NCBI GenBank assembly: GCA_964581385.1 | Contig: CAZOOK010000021.1 | Location: forward strand, 40,674-104,673 | From: CAZOOK01 sp964581385 | GTDB lineage: Bacteria > Pseudomonadota > Gammaproteobacteria > Nevskiales > Nevskiaceae | DNA: 64,000 bases | Direction of reading: 5' to 3' | Shown here: piece after piece, positions 35,598 through 45,582 of the stretch | Layout of the letters: the number at the start of each line of letters is the position of its first letter | Position numbering within the stretch: the first letter of the stretch is position 1 | Translations under genes and position numbers: made by a program | Notes under the pieces: model-generated | Told to the model about the DNA's origin: nothing | The model's database searches: none | What the model saw: only the letters and a program-made list of their open reading frames with translations

Positions 35598-37412
35598 ATG
35601 AGAATCATTAGTTCCTTGGGGGGAGCTGGAAGTTTTTCGGCAGTACGGTTCAAAGCGACCCCAATCGCCACTGCCATTCTTGCCACTATGATTTGTGGAC
35701 AGGCCAATGCCTATCAATTCCAGGCCTACGGCATAGATGGCAGCATTGATTCCACGGTGTCCTATGGTGCGCTATGGCGCATGGAAAAACAGGACCCCAG
35801 TCTGATCGCAATTTCCAATGGGGGCACATCCAGGGACCCTAATGGGGACGACGGCGATCTCAACTACAAGAATGGTAACTTGGTCAATTCGACGTTCAAA
35901 CTCGATGAAGAGTTGCAATTGAAGTACCTCAATTACGCCTTCTTTGCACGGGGCAATTATTTCTACGACACGCAGATCGCCAAAGACCTCGGAAAGTTTG
36001 GTCCAGAAGCACAGGAACATCTGAAAGATCGCGCGAGTCTTCTAGATCTGTTCGCCAGCGGCAGCTTCAATGTGGCCAGCCACAATCTGAATGTCCGTAT
36101 CGGCAATCAGGTAATCAACTGGGGAGAATCCACCTTTATCCAGAATGGCCTGAGTGTGATCAATTCGGTTGACCTTACCAAGTTGCGCCAACCGGGTTCG
36201 GAGCTCAAGGATGCGTTGCTGCCGACGCCGGCAGTGCAATTATCAATCGATCTGACTTCACGGCTTTCGTTCGCAGGCTTTGTTCTAGGACGGTTTGACC
36301 CCATCATCCTCGATCCCACCGGCGCTTATTTTTCCACCAACGATGTGGTGGGCGACGACAACGAAAACATATATCTGAATTATGGTCGCGATGCGGACCA
36401 GCACCAGTCAGGCTTTGTATACGTCACACGGCAAGGCGATCAGCGGCCGGATGGTGCCGACCAGTTCGGCGCGTCCTTCCATTACATTGCATCGTCGCTA
36501 GGAGACACCGAATTCGGGGTGTATTACCTTCACTATCACAGCCATATCCCGATGCTTTCAATGACCAAGCAGGACTCTAATATTCCCGCTGCTGGCATTG
36601 GCATTCTAGACAACAGCGCGCATTTTTTCCTTGAATATCCGAAGGGTATCAATGTCATCGGCGGCTCGTTCTCGACGTCGCTTCCCTATGGCATTGCCGC
36701 GCAGGGTGAGTACACCTACCGCCCCAATCTGCCGGTTCAGCTCCCGGGTCCCGATCTAGTGCAATCCGTGATCGGCGCTCCGTCAGAAATTGCACCCAAT
36801 CCGACTACGATTGCGCCGAGTTCCTACATCCAGGGTTATCGTAATGTCGCCGCGCATCAAGTGCAGTTCACGCTGACCGACGCCATCGCCCAGCCGTTCT
36901 TGGGAGCGGACCAGCTCATACTGCTCAGTGAATTCGGGGCCGATTACTTGGACTTGCCGGACGATCTCAAATTTGCAGGGCCAGGGGTTGCGCTGCCTTC
37001 GCGGCCTCAGGACGCGTTTCTGGCTAATGGTTCTTATCAACAAAACGGATTCGCGACGAAATTTTCCTGGGGCTATCGGATTGTAAGCGAGCTGCGTTAT
37101 CTGGATGTATTTCGCTCGCTCAACGTGACACCGCGCGCGGTGTTCTCGCATGACGTAACCGGTGTCGGTCCCAACTTCAACCAGGAAACCAAGGCGGCCA
37201 CCGCAGGCGTGCAATTCGACTACTTGGAAAACTGGCGCGCCGACGTGGCTTATACGGCTTTCTTCGGCGGTCGTAACTATGGCGGCACTGACGCCCCGAG
37301 CTTGTCCGACCCAACCCCCATTCCCGCCGGACAGCCGCTCACCTACAACACCAGCGCCAATCCGCTACGCGATCGGGATTTCATCTCGGCAAGCCTGAGT
37401 TACTCATTCTGA
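35598..37412 (+). CDS. DUF1302 family outer-membrane protein
   Basis: A 604-residue exported protein. The ATG at 35598 has a CAGGAGA site and starts a signal peptide ending near GQANA. The mature N-terminus YQFQAYGIDGSIDSTVSYGALWRME and the later VRIGNQVINWGESTFIQNGLSVIN are hallmarks of DUF1302, predicted outer-membrane barrels frequently encoded next to DUF1329 and RND genes in steroid-, terpene- and fatty-acid-degrading proteobacteria. It ends SASLSYSF, a barrel-type terminus. It may take part in uptake of the hydrophobic substrate. The 170-base spacer upstream may hold its own promoter. Confidence 0.92.
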   Translation: MRIISSLGGAGSFSAVRFKATPIATAILATMICGQANAYQFQAYGIDGSIDSTVSYGALWRMEKQDPSLIAISNGGTSRDPNGDDGDLNYKNGNLVNSTFKLDEELQLKYLNYAFFARGNYFYDTQIAKDLGKFGPEAQEHLKDRASLLDLFASGSFNVASHNLNVRIGNQVINWGESTFIQNGLSVINSVDLTKLRQPGSELKDALLPTPAVQLSIDLTSRLSFAGFVLGRFDPIILDPTGAYFSTNDVVGDDNENIYLNYGRDADQHQSGFVYVTRQGDQRPDGADQFGASFHYIASSLGDTEFGVYYLHYHSHIPMLSMTKQDSNIPAAGIGILDNSAHFFLEYPKGINVIGGSFSTSLPYGIAAQGEYTYRPNLPVQLPGPDLVQSVIGAPSEIAPNPTTIAPSSYIQGYRNVAAHQVQFTLTDAIAQPFLGADQLILLSEFGADYLDLPDDLKFAGPGVALPSRPQDAFLANGSYQQNGFATKFSWGYRIVSELRYLDVFRSLNVTPRAVFSHDVTGVGPNFNQETKAATAGVQFDYLENWRADVAYTAFFGGRNYGGTDAPSLSDPTPIPAGQPLTYNTSANPLRDRDFISASLSYSF

Positions 37413-37434
37413 TCGCATCCCGAGGATATCAATC

Positions 37435-38802
37435 ATGTTGAAACATCGAAAGAACACATATATTTCCCTCTTCACGCTTGGCCTTGTGGTTTGCGGACCA
37501 CTGCTGGCAGTGGAGTCCGATCCGTCGCAACTCGGCAAAACCCTGACTCCAGTCGGAGCCGAAAAAGCTGGCAATGCTGCCGGTACTATTCCGGCCTGGG
37601 ACGGAGGACTCAGCAAGCCACCGGCCGGTTTCAAGTCCGGCGGCTACTATGCTGATCCGTTCAGTGGTGACAAGCCGCTGTTCACGATCACATCCGCCAA
37701 CCTCGACCAGTACAAGGCGAATCTGACGCCGGGTCAGATCGCGCTGTTCAAGAAGTATCCGGACTACAAGCTGATCGTGTACCCAACGCATCGTTCGGCT
37801 GCCTCTCCACAGGCGCATTACGAGGAAACCATCACCAACGCTACGACCGGTCGTGCCAAGCTGGCTACAGGCGGCGATGGCGTGATCGGCACCAGCGGCG
37901 GTGTCGCCTTCCCGATCCCGCAAAACGGTACTCAAGCGATTTGGAATGTAGTGACCCGCTATCGCGGCGAGACCTACGCCACCAACAACGAACAGGCGGC
38001 GGTGACTCGCGATGGCAGCTATACGCCTGTCCGTTTCCAGTACAAGATCTCGCAGCAGTACGGCTCTCTGTCCCGCAAACCGGAGCAGCGTACGAAGAAC
38101 CTGATCCTGTATTTCTTGCAGACGATCGTCGCGCCAGCGCGCCTGGCTGGCCAAGTACTGCTGGTGCACGATACCCTCGATCAGATCGATGAGCCGCGCC
38201 GCGCCTGGACCTATAACCCGGGACAGCGTCGCGTGCGCCTTGCGCCGAACGTGGCATATGACAATCCCGGCACCGCTGCGGATGGTTTGCGCACCAACGA
38301 CGATTTCGGCTTGTTCAACGGTGCTACGGATCGCTACGACTGGAAATTGCTGGGCAAGAAGGAAATCTACGTTCCGTACAACGCCTATAAAGCAAGCAGT
38401 AATGCGATTTCGCTGGCTTCGCTGCTGAAGCCGGGCCACATCAATCAGGATGTCGCGCGTTATGAATTGCACCGTGTATGGGTTCTGGACGCCACATTGA
38501 AACCAGGCGTCTCGCATCTTTATGCACGGCGCACGTTCTATCTCGATGAGGATTCCTGGGCACCGCTGCTGACCGACAAGTACGACGGCCGCGGCGAGCT
38601 GTTCCGCACGGGCGAACTTCATACGATCGAACTGTATGACGTGCCCTTCCTGTTCGGCACCGTGGAAGTCCATTCGGACCTGCAGTCGGGACGCTACGTC
38701 GCTCTCGGTCTGTACAACGATGACTCCAAGGTCTACGAGCCCGCCAATCTGACCGATGCGGACTTCACACCACAGAGTCTGCGTGACACCGGCGTACGCT
38801 GA
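37435..38802 (+). CDS. DUF1329 family outer-membrane lipoprotein-sorting-type protein
   Basis: A 455-residue exported protein with a signal peptide (SLFTLGLVVCGPLLA). Conserved DUF1329 blocks are visible: LTPVGAEKAGNAAGTIPAWDGGL, PLFTITSANLDQYKANLTPGQ, GGVAFPIPQNGTQAIWN, and DRYDWKLLGKKEIYVPYNAYK. The fold is LolA/LolB-like, so a role in carrying lipids through the periplasm is likely. It starts 22 bases after the DUF1302 gene, the usual pairing. A strong hairpin follows, which may reduce readthrough into the next two genes. Confidence 0.93.
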   Translation: MLKHRKNTYISLFTLGLVVCGPLLAVESDPSQLGKTLTPVGAEKAGNAAGTIPAWDGGLSKPPAGFKSGGYYADPFSGDKPLFTITSANLDQYKANLTPGQIALFKKYPDYKLIVYPTHRSAASPQAHYEETITNATTGRAKLATGGDGVIGTSGGVAFPIPQNGTQAIWNVVTRYRGETYATNNEQAAVTRDGSYTPVRFQYKISQQYGSLSRKPEQRTKNLILYFLQTIVAPARLAGQVLLVHDTLDQIDEPRRAWTYNPGQRRVRLAPNVAYDNPGTAADGLRTNDDFGLFNGATDRYDWKLLGKKEIYVPYNAYKASSNAISLASLLKPGHINQDVARYELHRVWVLDATLKPGVSHLYARRTFYLDEDSWAPLLTDKYDGRGELFRTGELHTIELYDVPFLFGTVEVHSDLQSGRYVALGLYNDDSKVYEPANLTDADFTPQSLRDTGVR

Positions 38803-38823
38803 GACGTCGAAGCTGAAACCGTT

Positions 38824-38858
38824 AAGGGCGACGGAGCGATCCGTCGCCCTTATCTTTA
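38824..38858 (+). terminator. Hairpin terminator after the DUF1329 gene
   Basis: A perfect 12-bp stem, AAGGGCGACGGA (38824-38835) and TCCGTCGCCCTT (38840-38851), GCGA loop, followed by ATCTTTA. The T-run is short, so it may only attenuate transcription into the YCF48-like and RND genes. Confidence 0.8.
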
Positions 38859-38890
38859 TGGTCCTATCAATCTTCATCCGACTTCAAAGT

Positions 38891-39901
38891 ATGCGCCGAC
38901 AACACTTCGTCGCCCGCATCCTGCGGATCGCGCTTGCGGGCCTCGCGATCGCCGGATTTTTTTCGTTGTCATTAGCGGCGGAACGGCCGGCTGGCGCCAT
39001 CGTCGACGCGGGAAGCATAGTGCCGGCGGCCACCGTGAAGCGCCTGCTGCTGACCAACGCGACGCGTGCCGGCAACCGCATCGTTGCCGCCGGCGACTAC
39101 GGCTTCATTCTCTATTCCGATGACAACGGTCAGACTTGGCGCCGTGCCGCTAGCTCTTCGCACCGCACCTTGTTGACCGCGGTGTACTTCACCGACGACA
39201 AGCACGGATGGGCCGTCGGCCACGATGGGTTGATCCTCGCGTCCGCGGATGGCGGCGCGAACTGGAAAGAACAGCGTTACGCGCCCGACGAAAAGAAACC
39301 CCTACTGGGCGTCTGGTTCAAGAATCCGCAGCAGGGCATCGCGATCGGCGCCTACGCGCTCTATCTGGAAACCACCGATGGCGGTGTCACCTGGACGCAA
39401 CGCCAGATCATCGAAGAAGACAGTCACCTCAACGCCATCGCCGCCTTCGGCGAGGGTAAGCTTGCAATCGCCGCCGAAGCAGGAATGCTGCTGGTCTCCA
39501 CCGACGACGGCAAAACGTGGACCAAAAGCCCCTCCCCTTATGCCGGCTCGTTCTTCGGCATGTTGCGCCTGCGCGATGATTCGCTGCTCGCATTCGGCCT
39601 GCGCGGTAAAGCGTTTCACTCGACCGACGCCGGCCAAACCTGGCAACCGATCGACAGCGCTGGCCCGACAACGCTGCTGGGCGGCGGCATCGGTCCTGGC
39701 AGTCTGGTCGTGCTCGCCGGTTCCGCCGGCACTGTCCGCGTCAGCCAAAACGGCGGTTTGACGTTTTCGCCGCAAGCCGCAGCGAGCGCAACCGCATTCG
39801 CTACGGCACTCCCGCTCGACGAACGTCATATTCTGCTGTTCGGCGAAACCGGCGTATCTGCTCTGACGCTTCCTGAATCACTCACGGGCGTTGCGCCATG
39901 A
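38891..39901 (+). CDS. YCF48/BNR-repeat periplasmic protein
   Basis: A 336-residue exported beta-propeller. The ATG at 38891 begins a signal peptide (RILRIALAGLAIAGFFSLSLAA); another ATG lies at 38858, inside the terminator tail. Repeated Asp-box motifs mark the blades: DDNGQTWRR, DGGANWKEQ, DGGVTWTQR, DDGKTWTKS and DAGQTWQPI, interleaved with GWAVGHDGLIL-type strands, as in YCF48/photosystem II stability factor-like proteins. In proteobacteria this protein almost always accompanies a DUF1302-DUF1329-RND set and is thought to help the RND pump. Its stop overlaps the RND start (ATGA). Confidence 0.9.
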   Translation: MRRQHFVARILRIALAGLAIAGFFSLSLAAERPAGAIVDAGSIVPAATVKRLLLTNATRAGNRIVAAGDYGFILYSDDNGQTWRRAASSSHRTLLTAVYFTDDKHGWAVGHDGLILASADGGANWKEQRYAPDEKKPLLGVWFKNPQQGIAIGAYALYLETTDGGVTWTQRQIIEEDSHLNAIAAFGEGKLAIAAEAGMLLVSTDDGKTWTKSPSPYAGSFFGMLRLRDDSLLAFGLRGKAFHSTDAGQTWQPIDSAGPTTLLGGGIGPGSLVVLAGSAGTVRVSQNGGLTFSPQAAASATAFATALPLDERHILLFGETGVSALTLPESLTGVAP

Positions 39902-42276
39902 GCACGTCCGTGAAAACGCAGCATCCGCTCATCGAGCGCGTGATCACTGCGCTTTCGTGGCTGTTATTTGAGCATCGTCGCGCGATGCTCGTGTTGTTCA
40001 CGCTGATCACGCTGGGCCTGGGCTGGTCGGCCACGCAGCTGCGCGTGGATGCCGGCTTCAGGAAGATGATTCCATTGCAGCATCCGTACATGCGGACCTT
40101 CACCGAATACAGCGACACCTTCGGCGGCGCCAACCGCATCGTCGTCGCACTGATGCGCGACGGTGGCGATATTTTCGATGCCGAATTCATGCACACGCTG
40201 AAGACTGCGACCGACGATGTCTACTTTGTGCCCGGCATCGATCGCTCCACTGTGCAGTCGATATTCACGCCGAATACGCGCTTCATCGAGGTGATCGAAC
40301 AGGGCTTCGCCGGCGGCAACGTCGTGCCGGCGCGCTTCGCCGGTACCCCAGAGGATCTGGACACCGTGCGCCGCAACGTACAGAAAGCCAACCTAGTCGG
40401 TCGCCTGGTTTCAAACGACCTGCACGGCGCACTGATCACGGCCAATTTGCTGGACGTGGATCCACAGACCGGTCGCAAGCTCGACTACGCAAAGGTCGCC
40501 AATTCACTCGAAGCACTGCGCGCCAAGTACCAAAAGGATGGCGTCCACGTCCACATCATCGGCTTCGCCAAAGCCATTGGCGATATCACCGACGGAGCGG
40601 TCGGCGTCATCACATTTTTTGCGGTGTCGATGCTGATCACTGCAGTACTGTTGCTGTGGTATTCAAAATCGCTGGAACTGACCGTTGTCGCGCTGCTATG
40701 CGCGCTGCTGCCGGTGTTGTGGCTGCTCGGGACCCTGCCGCTGATCGGTTATGGCATCGATCCGCTGTCGATCCTGGTGCCGTTCCTGATTTTCTCGATC
40801 GGCTGCTCGCACGCCTTGCAGATGACCAATGCGTGGAAGGACGGGCTCGCCGCCGGGCTCGACGGTATCGGCGCCGCACGCAACGCGTTTGCAAATATGT
40901 TTATACCGGGCACGCTCGCGCTATTGACCAATGCGCTGGGCTTTCTCGTCATCATGATGATCAAGATCGACATCGTGCGTGAACTCGGCGTTACCGCGAC
41001 GTTGGGCGTCACGCTCATGATCATCACCAATAAGATGGTGCTGCCGATCATCCTCTCGTACATGCGCCTGAGCCCAACGACGCTGAAGCGCAAACTGGAA
41101 CAAGAGCACAAGTTCGATCCCTTGTGGCGCTTTTGCGCTGGCTTCGCCGAACGCCGCCGCGCGGCACTGGCGATCGGCGCGGCAGTGCTGCTCGCTGCGT
41201 TCGGAATCTGGAAAGCACCCGACCGCAAAGTGGGCGATCTCGGCATCGGACTGCCCGAACTGCGCGACGATTCCCGCTACAACCTCGACAACGCTGCCAT
41301 CACGCGCAACTTTGCCATCGGGGTCGACGTGCTGTCAGTCATCGTGCAAACCCACGGCATCGACGGCGCCTGTACCGATCACGGGGTGATGGACGCGATG
41401 GACGTCTTCGAATGGGAGATGAAGAACGTCGATGGCGTGGCCAGCACGCTGTCGCTGCCGAATCTGGCGAAGATCGTCAACGCCGGTTTCAACGAAGGCT
41501 CGCTGCGCTGGCGTGTGCTCGCGCGCGACCGCGACGTGCTCGCGCAAGCGGTAACACCGATCGATACCGGCACCGGCCTGCTCAACCCTGACTGTTCGGC
41601 GATGCAGATCTTGCTATTCACCCGTGATCATCAGGGCACGACACTGGCGCGCATCGTCGCCGCCGTGAAGAGCTGGCAGACACGCTTCCGTACCGATCCG
41701 GAATTCAAGGACATCGCTGGCCAGGTCGAATTCAAGCTGGCGTCCGGCAACGCAGGCGTGATGGTCGCCACCAACGAAGCCGTCGAAATTGCCGATCGGG
41801 AAGAACTCGCGGCGATCTTCGCGGCGCTGACACTGATGTGTCTGATCACCTTCCGATCGATTTCCGCGACACTCTCGATCATCCTTCCGCTGGCGCTGGT
41901 ATCGCTGTTGAACAACACCGTGATGGCTCTGTTCGGGCTCGGCCTGAAAGTGTCGACGCTGCCGGTGATCGCGCTCGGCGTTGGCGTCGGCGTCGACTAT
42001 GGCATCTACATTTACGACCGCCTCGATGCGCACGTCCGCGAAGGCGCGAGACTGCCGGATGCGTTCTTCCGCGCGCTACAGGAACGTGGTGCGGTCTCCG
42101 CGTTCACCGCCATCACCATGAGCATCGGCGTCGCCACCTGGACTTTCTCTGCCCTCAAGTTCCAGGCGGATATGGGCGCGCTGCTGTCATTCATGTTTCT
42201 CGTGAACATGTTCGGCGCACTGCTGTTGCTGCCATCGATGCTGGTATTTCTGCGGCGGCGCGATAGCGGCGGTTAA
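39898..42276 (+). CDS. RND-superfamily (MMPL-type) transporter
   Basis: A 792-residue inner-membrane protein with two repeats of one helix, a large periplasmic loop and a five-helix bundle. The family motif is LGVGVGVDYGIYIYDRL near residue 695, matched by FSIGCSHALQMTNAW in the first half (an Asp is not conserved there). It resembles hydrophobe/amphiphile and hopanoid-type exporters such as HpnN and MmpL. Being the last gene of the DUF1302 set, it likely moves a lipid or sterol between the membranes. Translationally coupled to the YCF48-like gene by ATGA. The substrate and direction are not shown by sequence. Confidence 0.93.
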   Translation: MSTSVKTQHPLIERVITALSWLLFEHRRAMLVLFTLITLGLGWSATQLRVDAGFRKMIPLQHPYMRTFTEYSDTFGGANRIVVALMRDGGDIFDAEFMHTLKTATDDVYFVPGIDRSTVQSIFTPNTRFIEVIEQGFAGGNVVPARFAGTPEDLDTVRRNVQKANLVGRLVSNDLHGALITANLLDVDPQTGRKLDYAKVANSLEALRAKYQKDGVHVHIIGFAKAIGDITDGAVGVITFFAVSMLITAVLLLWYSKSLELTVVALLCALLPVLWLLGTLPLIGYGIDPLSILVPFLIFSIGCSHALQMTNAWKDGLAAGLDGIGAARNAFANMFIPGTLALLTNALGFLVIMMIKIDIVRELGVTATLGVTLMIITNKMVLPIILSYMRLSPTTLKRKLEQEHKFDPLWRFCAGFAERRRAALAIGAAVLLAAFGIWKAPDRKVGDLGIGLPELRDDSRYNLDNAAITRNFAIGVDVLSVIVQTHGIDGACTDHGVMDAMDVFEWEMKNVDGVASTLSLPNLAKIVNAGFNEGSLRWRVLARDRDVLAQAVTPIDTGTGLLNPDCSAMQILLFTRDHQGTTLARIVAAVKSWQTRFRTDPEFKDIAGQVEFKLASGNAGVMVATNEAVEIADREELAAIFAALTLMCLITFRSISATLSIILPLALVSLLNNTVMALFGLGLKVSTLPVIALGVGVGVDYGIYIYDRLDAHVREGARLPDAFFRALQERGAVSAFTAITMSIGVATWTFSALKFQADMGALLSFMFLVNMFGALLLLPSMLVFLRRRDSGG

Positions 42277-42326
42277 ACCATGCAGGCGGTCGGGAAACGT
42301 TCGCTTCCATACTTCACTCAATAAAG

Positions 42327-42358
42327 ATCCCCGACTACCGCTCGGGAATTTTTTCTTT
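42327..42358 (+). terminator. Rho-independent terminator after the RND gene
   Basis: An 8-bp stem with one mismatch (ATCCCCGA at 42327-42334, TCGGGAAT at 42342-42349) with a 7-base loop is followed by TTTTTCTTT. It closes the rightward catabolic operon. Confidence 0.72.
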
Positions 42359-42403
42359 CAGCCGGTCTCGATAATGACCGCAGTCGATGACCACGCCCGG
42401 TGA

Positions 42404-43279
42404 TTACGCCGCCGCGCTCTGCAGCGCCGCGATGCGGTCGTCGAGCGGCGGATGCGTCGCAAACAGGCTTTTCGCGCCGCTGGCGATACCGAACGCGGTC
42501 ATGCTCTGCGGCAGCGTCGAGGCTTCATGGCCGGCCTTCAAGCGTTGCAAGGCTGCGATCATCTTGCGTTTGCCCGCTAAATGCGCACCACCGGCATCGG
42601 CACGGAATTCGCGATAACGCGAAAACCAGCAGACGATCATCGTGGCGACGAAGCCGAGCAGGATCTGTAGAACCATCGAGGTCAGGTAATAACCAATACC
42701 GATGCCGCCGCGATCATCATCACGACGCATCGCGCTATCAACGGCGTAGCCAATCACTCTCGACAGGAAGATCACAAACGTATTCAGCACACCCTGAATC
42801 AGGGTCAGCGTCACCATATCGCCGTTGGCGATGTGCGAAATCTCGTGGCCCAGTACCGCCTCGATTTCGTCCTGCTTCATCGCTTGCAGCAGACCTGAGC
42901 TCACCGCGACCAGGGCGCTGTTCTTGGTCGCACCTGTGGCGAATGCGTTCGGCTCCGGCGCATCGAAAATCGCGACTTCGGGCATGCCGATGCCGGCAGC
43001 ACGTGCCTCGCGCTCGACCGTCGCCAGCAGCCAAGCCTCGGCGGAAGTGCTGGGCTGCGTAATCACTCGCGCACCGGTACTCATCTTCGCCATCCACTTC
43101 GATATCAGCAGCGAAATGAACGAGCCACCCATGCCGAAGATGGTGGAGAACACCAGGAGCGCCTGGAGATTGAGTCCATTGCGCGTCAGGAACCGATCGG
43201 CACCGAGAAGGCTGCATACGATGCTAAGCACGATGACAACGGCGAAGTTAGTCGCCAGAAACAGTAAAATTCGCTTCAT
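42404..43279 (-). CDS. htpX: Membrane zinc metalloprotease HtpX
   Basis: A 291-residue heat-shock membrane protease that degrades misfolded membrane proteins. Two N-terminal membrane segments (ILLFLATNFAVVIVLSIVC; LLVFSTIFGMGGSFISLLI), the zinc motif GHEISHIANGDMV (HExxH) near residue 142, a second hydrophobic pair, and the third ligand region FRADAGGAHLAG are all present, and it starts MKRILLFLATN as most HtpX do. Normal length. It lies 65 bases after the parC start region in the opposite reading sense of the catabolic operon; heat-shock promoter elements were not identified. Confidence 0.96.
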   Translation of the reverse strand: MKRILLFLATNFAVVIVLSIVCSLLGADRFLTRNGLNLQALLVFSTIFGMGGSFISLLISKWMAKMSTGARVITQPSTSAEAWLLATVEREARAAGIGMPEVAIFDAPEPNAFATGATKNSALVAVSSGLLQAMKQDEIEAVLGHEISHIANGDMVTLTLIQGVLNTFVIFLSRVIGYAVDSAMRRDDDRGGIGIGYYLTSMVLQILLGFVATMIVCWFSRYREFRADAGGAHLAGKRKMIAALQRLKAGHEASTLPQSMTAFGIASGAKSLFATHPPLDDRIAALQSAAA

Positions 43280-43344
43280 GAAAGTTCCGCTAACGTGGAA
43301 TGGGTTTGCATCTGATTCTTAGAATAAGGTCTTCGATCGTGAAC

Positions 43345-45582
43345 TCAAGAGGCGGGTTCCGCCGCCTTGGGTACGATGGCCGCCATGCCCTCCACGCGCT
43401 GGAAACCGCGCGGGAGGTGATTGCCGCGGCTGGCGCGCGTGCCAATATAGTGCTCGATGTCCGCCGGTTTGAGTGTGAACGTACGCTTGCCGCTGAGCAG
43501 TTCGATGCTCGCGCCCGCCGGCACCACAGCGGATGCCACGATGCGATCCTCACCCTTCAGCGCGATCAGCTTGTTGCCCTTGCCCTTGGCCAGTTCCGGC
43601 AGCTCCGCAACCGGAAATACCAGTAGGCGACCTTCCGCTGTCGCCAATGCCAACCGCTCGCTCGCTGCGTCGTGTGTCAGTGCCGGCGGCAGCGGCGCAC
43701 CGTCCAGATTGATAACAGCTTTGCCCGCGCGATTGCGCGCCTGCAAGTCATCGAGCTTGACGACGAAGCCGTAGCCGTCATTGCCGCCGAGCACGTATTT
43801 ATCGGTGGCATCACCGAGCAGGATCGCGACAACAGCAGCGCCATCCTGCAGATCCAGCTTGGTCGTCACCGGTTCGCCCTGCCCGCGCGCCGACGGCAGC
43901 TCGCGCGGATTCAGCGTATAGCAGCGTCCTTTGCTATCGAGCAAGATCAGCAGTTGGTTGGTGCGCCCTTCGGCGGCGCACAGGAATTCGTCGCCCGCCT
44001 TGTAACTGAGACCAGCCGCATCGATGCCATGTCCCTTCGCCGAGCGGATCCAGCCGGCTTTCGACAGCACCACCGTGATCGCTTCCGTCGGCAGGATTTC
44101 AGCGGCCTCAAGCGCTTGCGCAGCCGGTCGCGCCACGATCGGACAACGGCGGGCGTCGCCGTATTTCTTCGCGTCGTCGGTCAGCTCCTGCCCGACCAGC
44201 TTCTTGAGCTTGGCATCGGACGCGAGCACGTCGTTGAGTTTTTCGCGCTCGGCCGCCAGTTCGGACTGCTCGCCGCGAATCTGCATTTCCTCGATCTTCT
44301 GCAGATGACGCAGCTTGAGGTCGAGAATCGCATCGGCCTGGATCTCGCTAAGGCGGAAGCGCTTAATCAGGGCGGCTTTCGGATCGTCCTCGAAACGGAT
44401 GATGCGAATGACCTCGTCGATATTCAGAAACGCGATCAACAGCCCGTCAAGAATGTGCAGGCGCTCGTTGACCTTCGTCAGCCGGTGTTCGAGCCGGCGC
44501 CGCACCGTGGCCTGACGATAGGTCAGCCACTCGACCAGAATCTCGCGCAGATTCTTGACGCGCGGCCGGCCGTCGAGACCGATCATGTTGAGATTGACGC
44601 GGACACTCTTTTCGAGATCGGTGGTCGCGAACAGATGCGCCATCAATTGATCCGCATCGACACGGTTCGAACGCGGAATGATGACGATGCGCATCGGATT
44701 TTCGTGATCGGATTCGTCGCGCAGATCCTCCACCAGCGGCAGCTTTTTCGCGCGCATCTGCTCGGCGATCTGCTCCTGCACGCGCGACGGCGACACCTGG
44801 TGCGGCAGATTCGTGACGACGATGTTGCCGTCCTCCTCGCGCTCCCAGCGCGAACGTCCGCGCACCTGGCCGTAGCCGGTCTCATAGAGTTTCTTCAGCT
44901 CCGCCGGCTCGCTGATAATCTCGCAACCGGTTGGAAAATCCGGCGCCGGCACATGCTGCATCAGCTCCTCGACCGTGGCCTTCGGGTGCTTCAGCAGATG
45001 CAGGCAGGCCGCAACCAGTTCCCGCAGATTGTGCGGCGGAATGTCCGTGGCCATGCCGACGGCAATGCCGGTCGTGCCATTGACCAGGATATTGGGCGTG
45101 CGCGCCGGCAGCAGCCGCGGTTCGGTCAATGCGCCGTCGTAGGTCGGCACCCAATCCGCGGTTCCCAGCTCCAGCTCGCCGAGCAACGCCGCCGCATATG
45201 GCGTCAGGCGCGACTCGGTGTAGCGCATCGCCGCGAAGCTCTTGGGATCATCTGGCGAACCCCAGTTGCCCTGGCCGTCGATCAGCGGATAGCGATACGA
45301 GAACGGCTGCGCCATCGTCACCATCGCCTCGTAACAGGCGGTGTCTCCATGCGGATGAAATTTGCCGAGCACATCGCCGACGGTACGCGCGCTTTTCTTG
45401 GGCTTCGACGCCGCCGATAATCCCAGCTCGCTCATCGCATAAATGATGCGCCGCTGTACCGGCTTGAGGCCGTCCGCGATATGCGGCAGGGCGCGATCGA
45501 GCACGACGTACATCGAATAATCGAGATAGGCCTTCTCGGCAAAGACGCGCAACGGCAGGCTTTCGGTATCGTTGGCCAGCAC
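43345..45582 (-). CDS. parC: DNA topoisomerase IV subunit A
   Basis: A 745-residue cleavage subunit of the decatenating type II topoisomerase. The quinolone-determining region HPHGDTACYEAMVTMAQPFSY-like segment (key residues HPHGDTA) precedes the catalytic tyrosine in AMRYTESRLT near residue 119; PNILVNGTTGIAVGMATDIPPHN follows. The C-terminal beta-pinwheel is short, as in ParC rather than GyrA, and lacks the GyrA box. ParE is encoded 3 kb away on the same strand with a DUF1631 gene between, inverted. Confidence 0.97.
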   Translation of the reverse strand: MLANDTESLPLRVFAEKAYLDYSMYVVLDRALPHIADGLKPVQRRIIYAMSELGLSAASKPKKSARTVGDVLGKFHPHGDTACYEAMVTMAQPFSYRYPLIDGQGNWGSPDDPKSFAAMRYTESRLTPYAAALLGELELGTADWVPTYDGALTEPRLLPARTPNILVNGTTGIAVGMATDIPPHNLRELVAACLHLLKHPKATVEELMQHVPAPDFPTGCEIISEPAELKKLYETGYGQVRGRSRWEREEDGNIVVTNLPHQVSPSRVQEQIAEQMRAKKLPLVEDLRDESDHENPMRIVIIPRSNRVDADQLMAHLFATTDLEKSVRVNLNMIGLDGRPRVKNLREILVEWLTYRQATVRRRLEHRLTKVNERLHILDGLLIAFLNIDEVIRIIRFEDDPKAALIKRFRLSEIQADAILDLKLRHLQKIEEMQIRGEQSELAAEREKLNDVLASDAKLKKLVGQELTDDAKKYGDARRCPIVARPAAQALEAAEILPTEAITVVLSKAGWIRSAKGHGIDAAGLSYKAGDEFLCAAEGRTNQLLILLDSKGRCYTLNPRELPSARGQGEPVTTKLDLQDGAAVVAILLGDATDKYVLGGNDGYGFVVKLDDLQARNRAGKAVINLDGAPLPPALTHDAASERLALATAEGRLLVFPVAELPELAKGKGNKLIALKGEDRIVASAVVPAGASIELLSGKRTFTLKPADIEHYIGTRASRGNHLPRGFQRVEGMAAIVPKAAEPAS

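Noticed and set aside
37429..38877. 482-codon open frame on the minus strand
   Set aside because: Antisense of the DUF1329 gene; composition typical of a shadow frame.
43672..45420. 582-codon open frame on the plus strand
   Set aside because: Antisense of parC, which is certain from its motifs.
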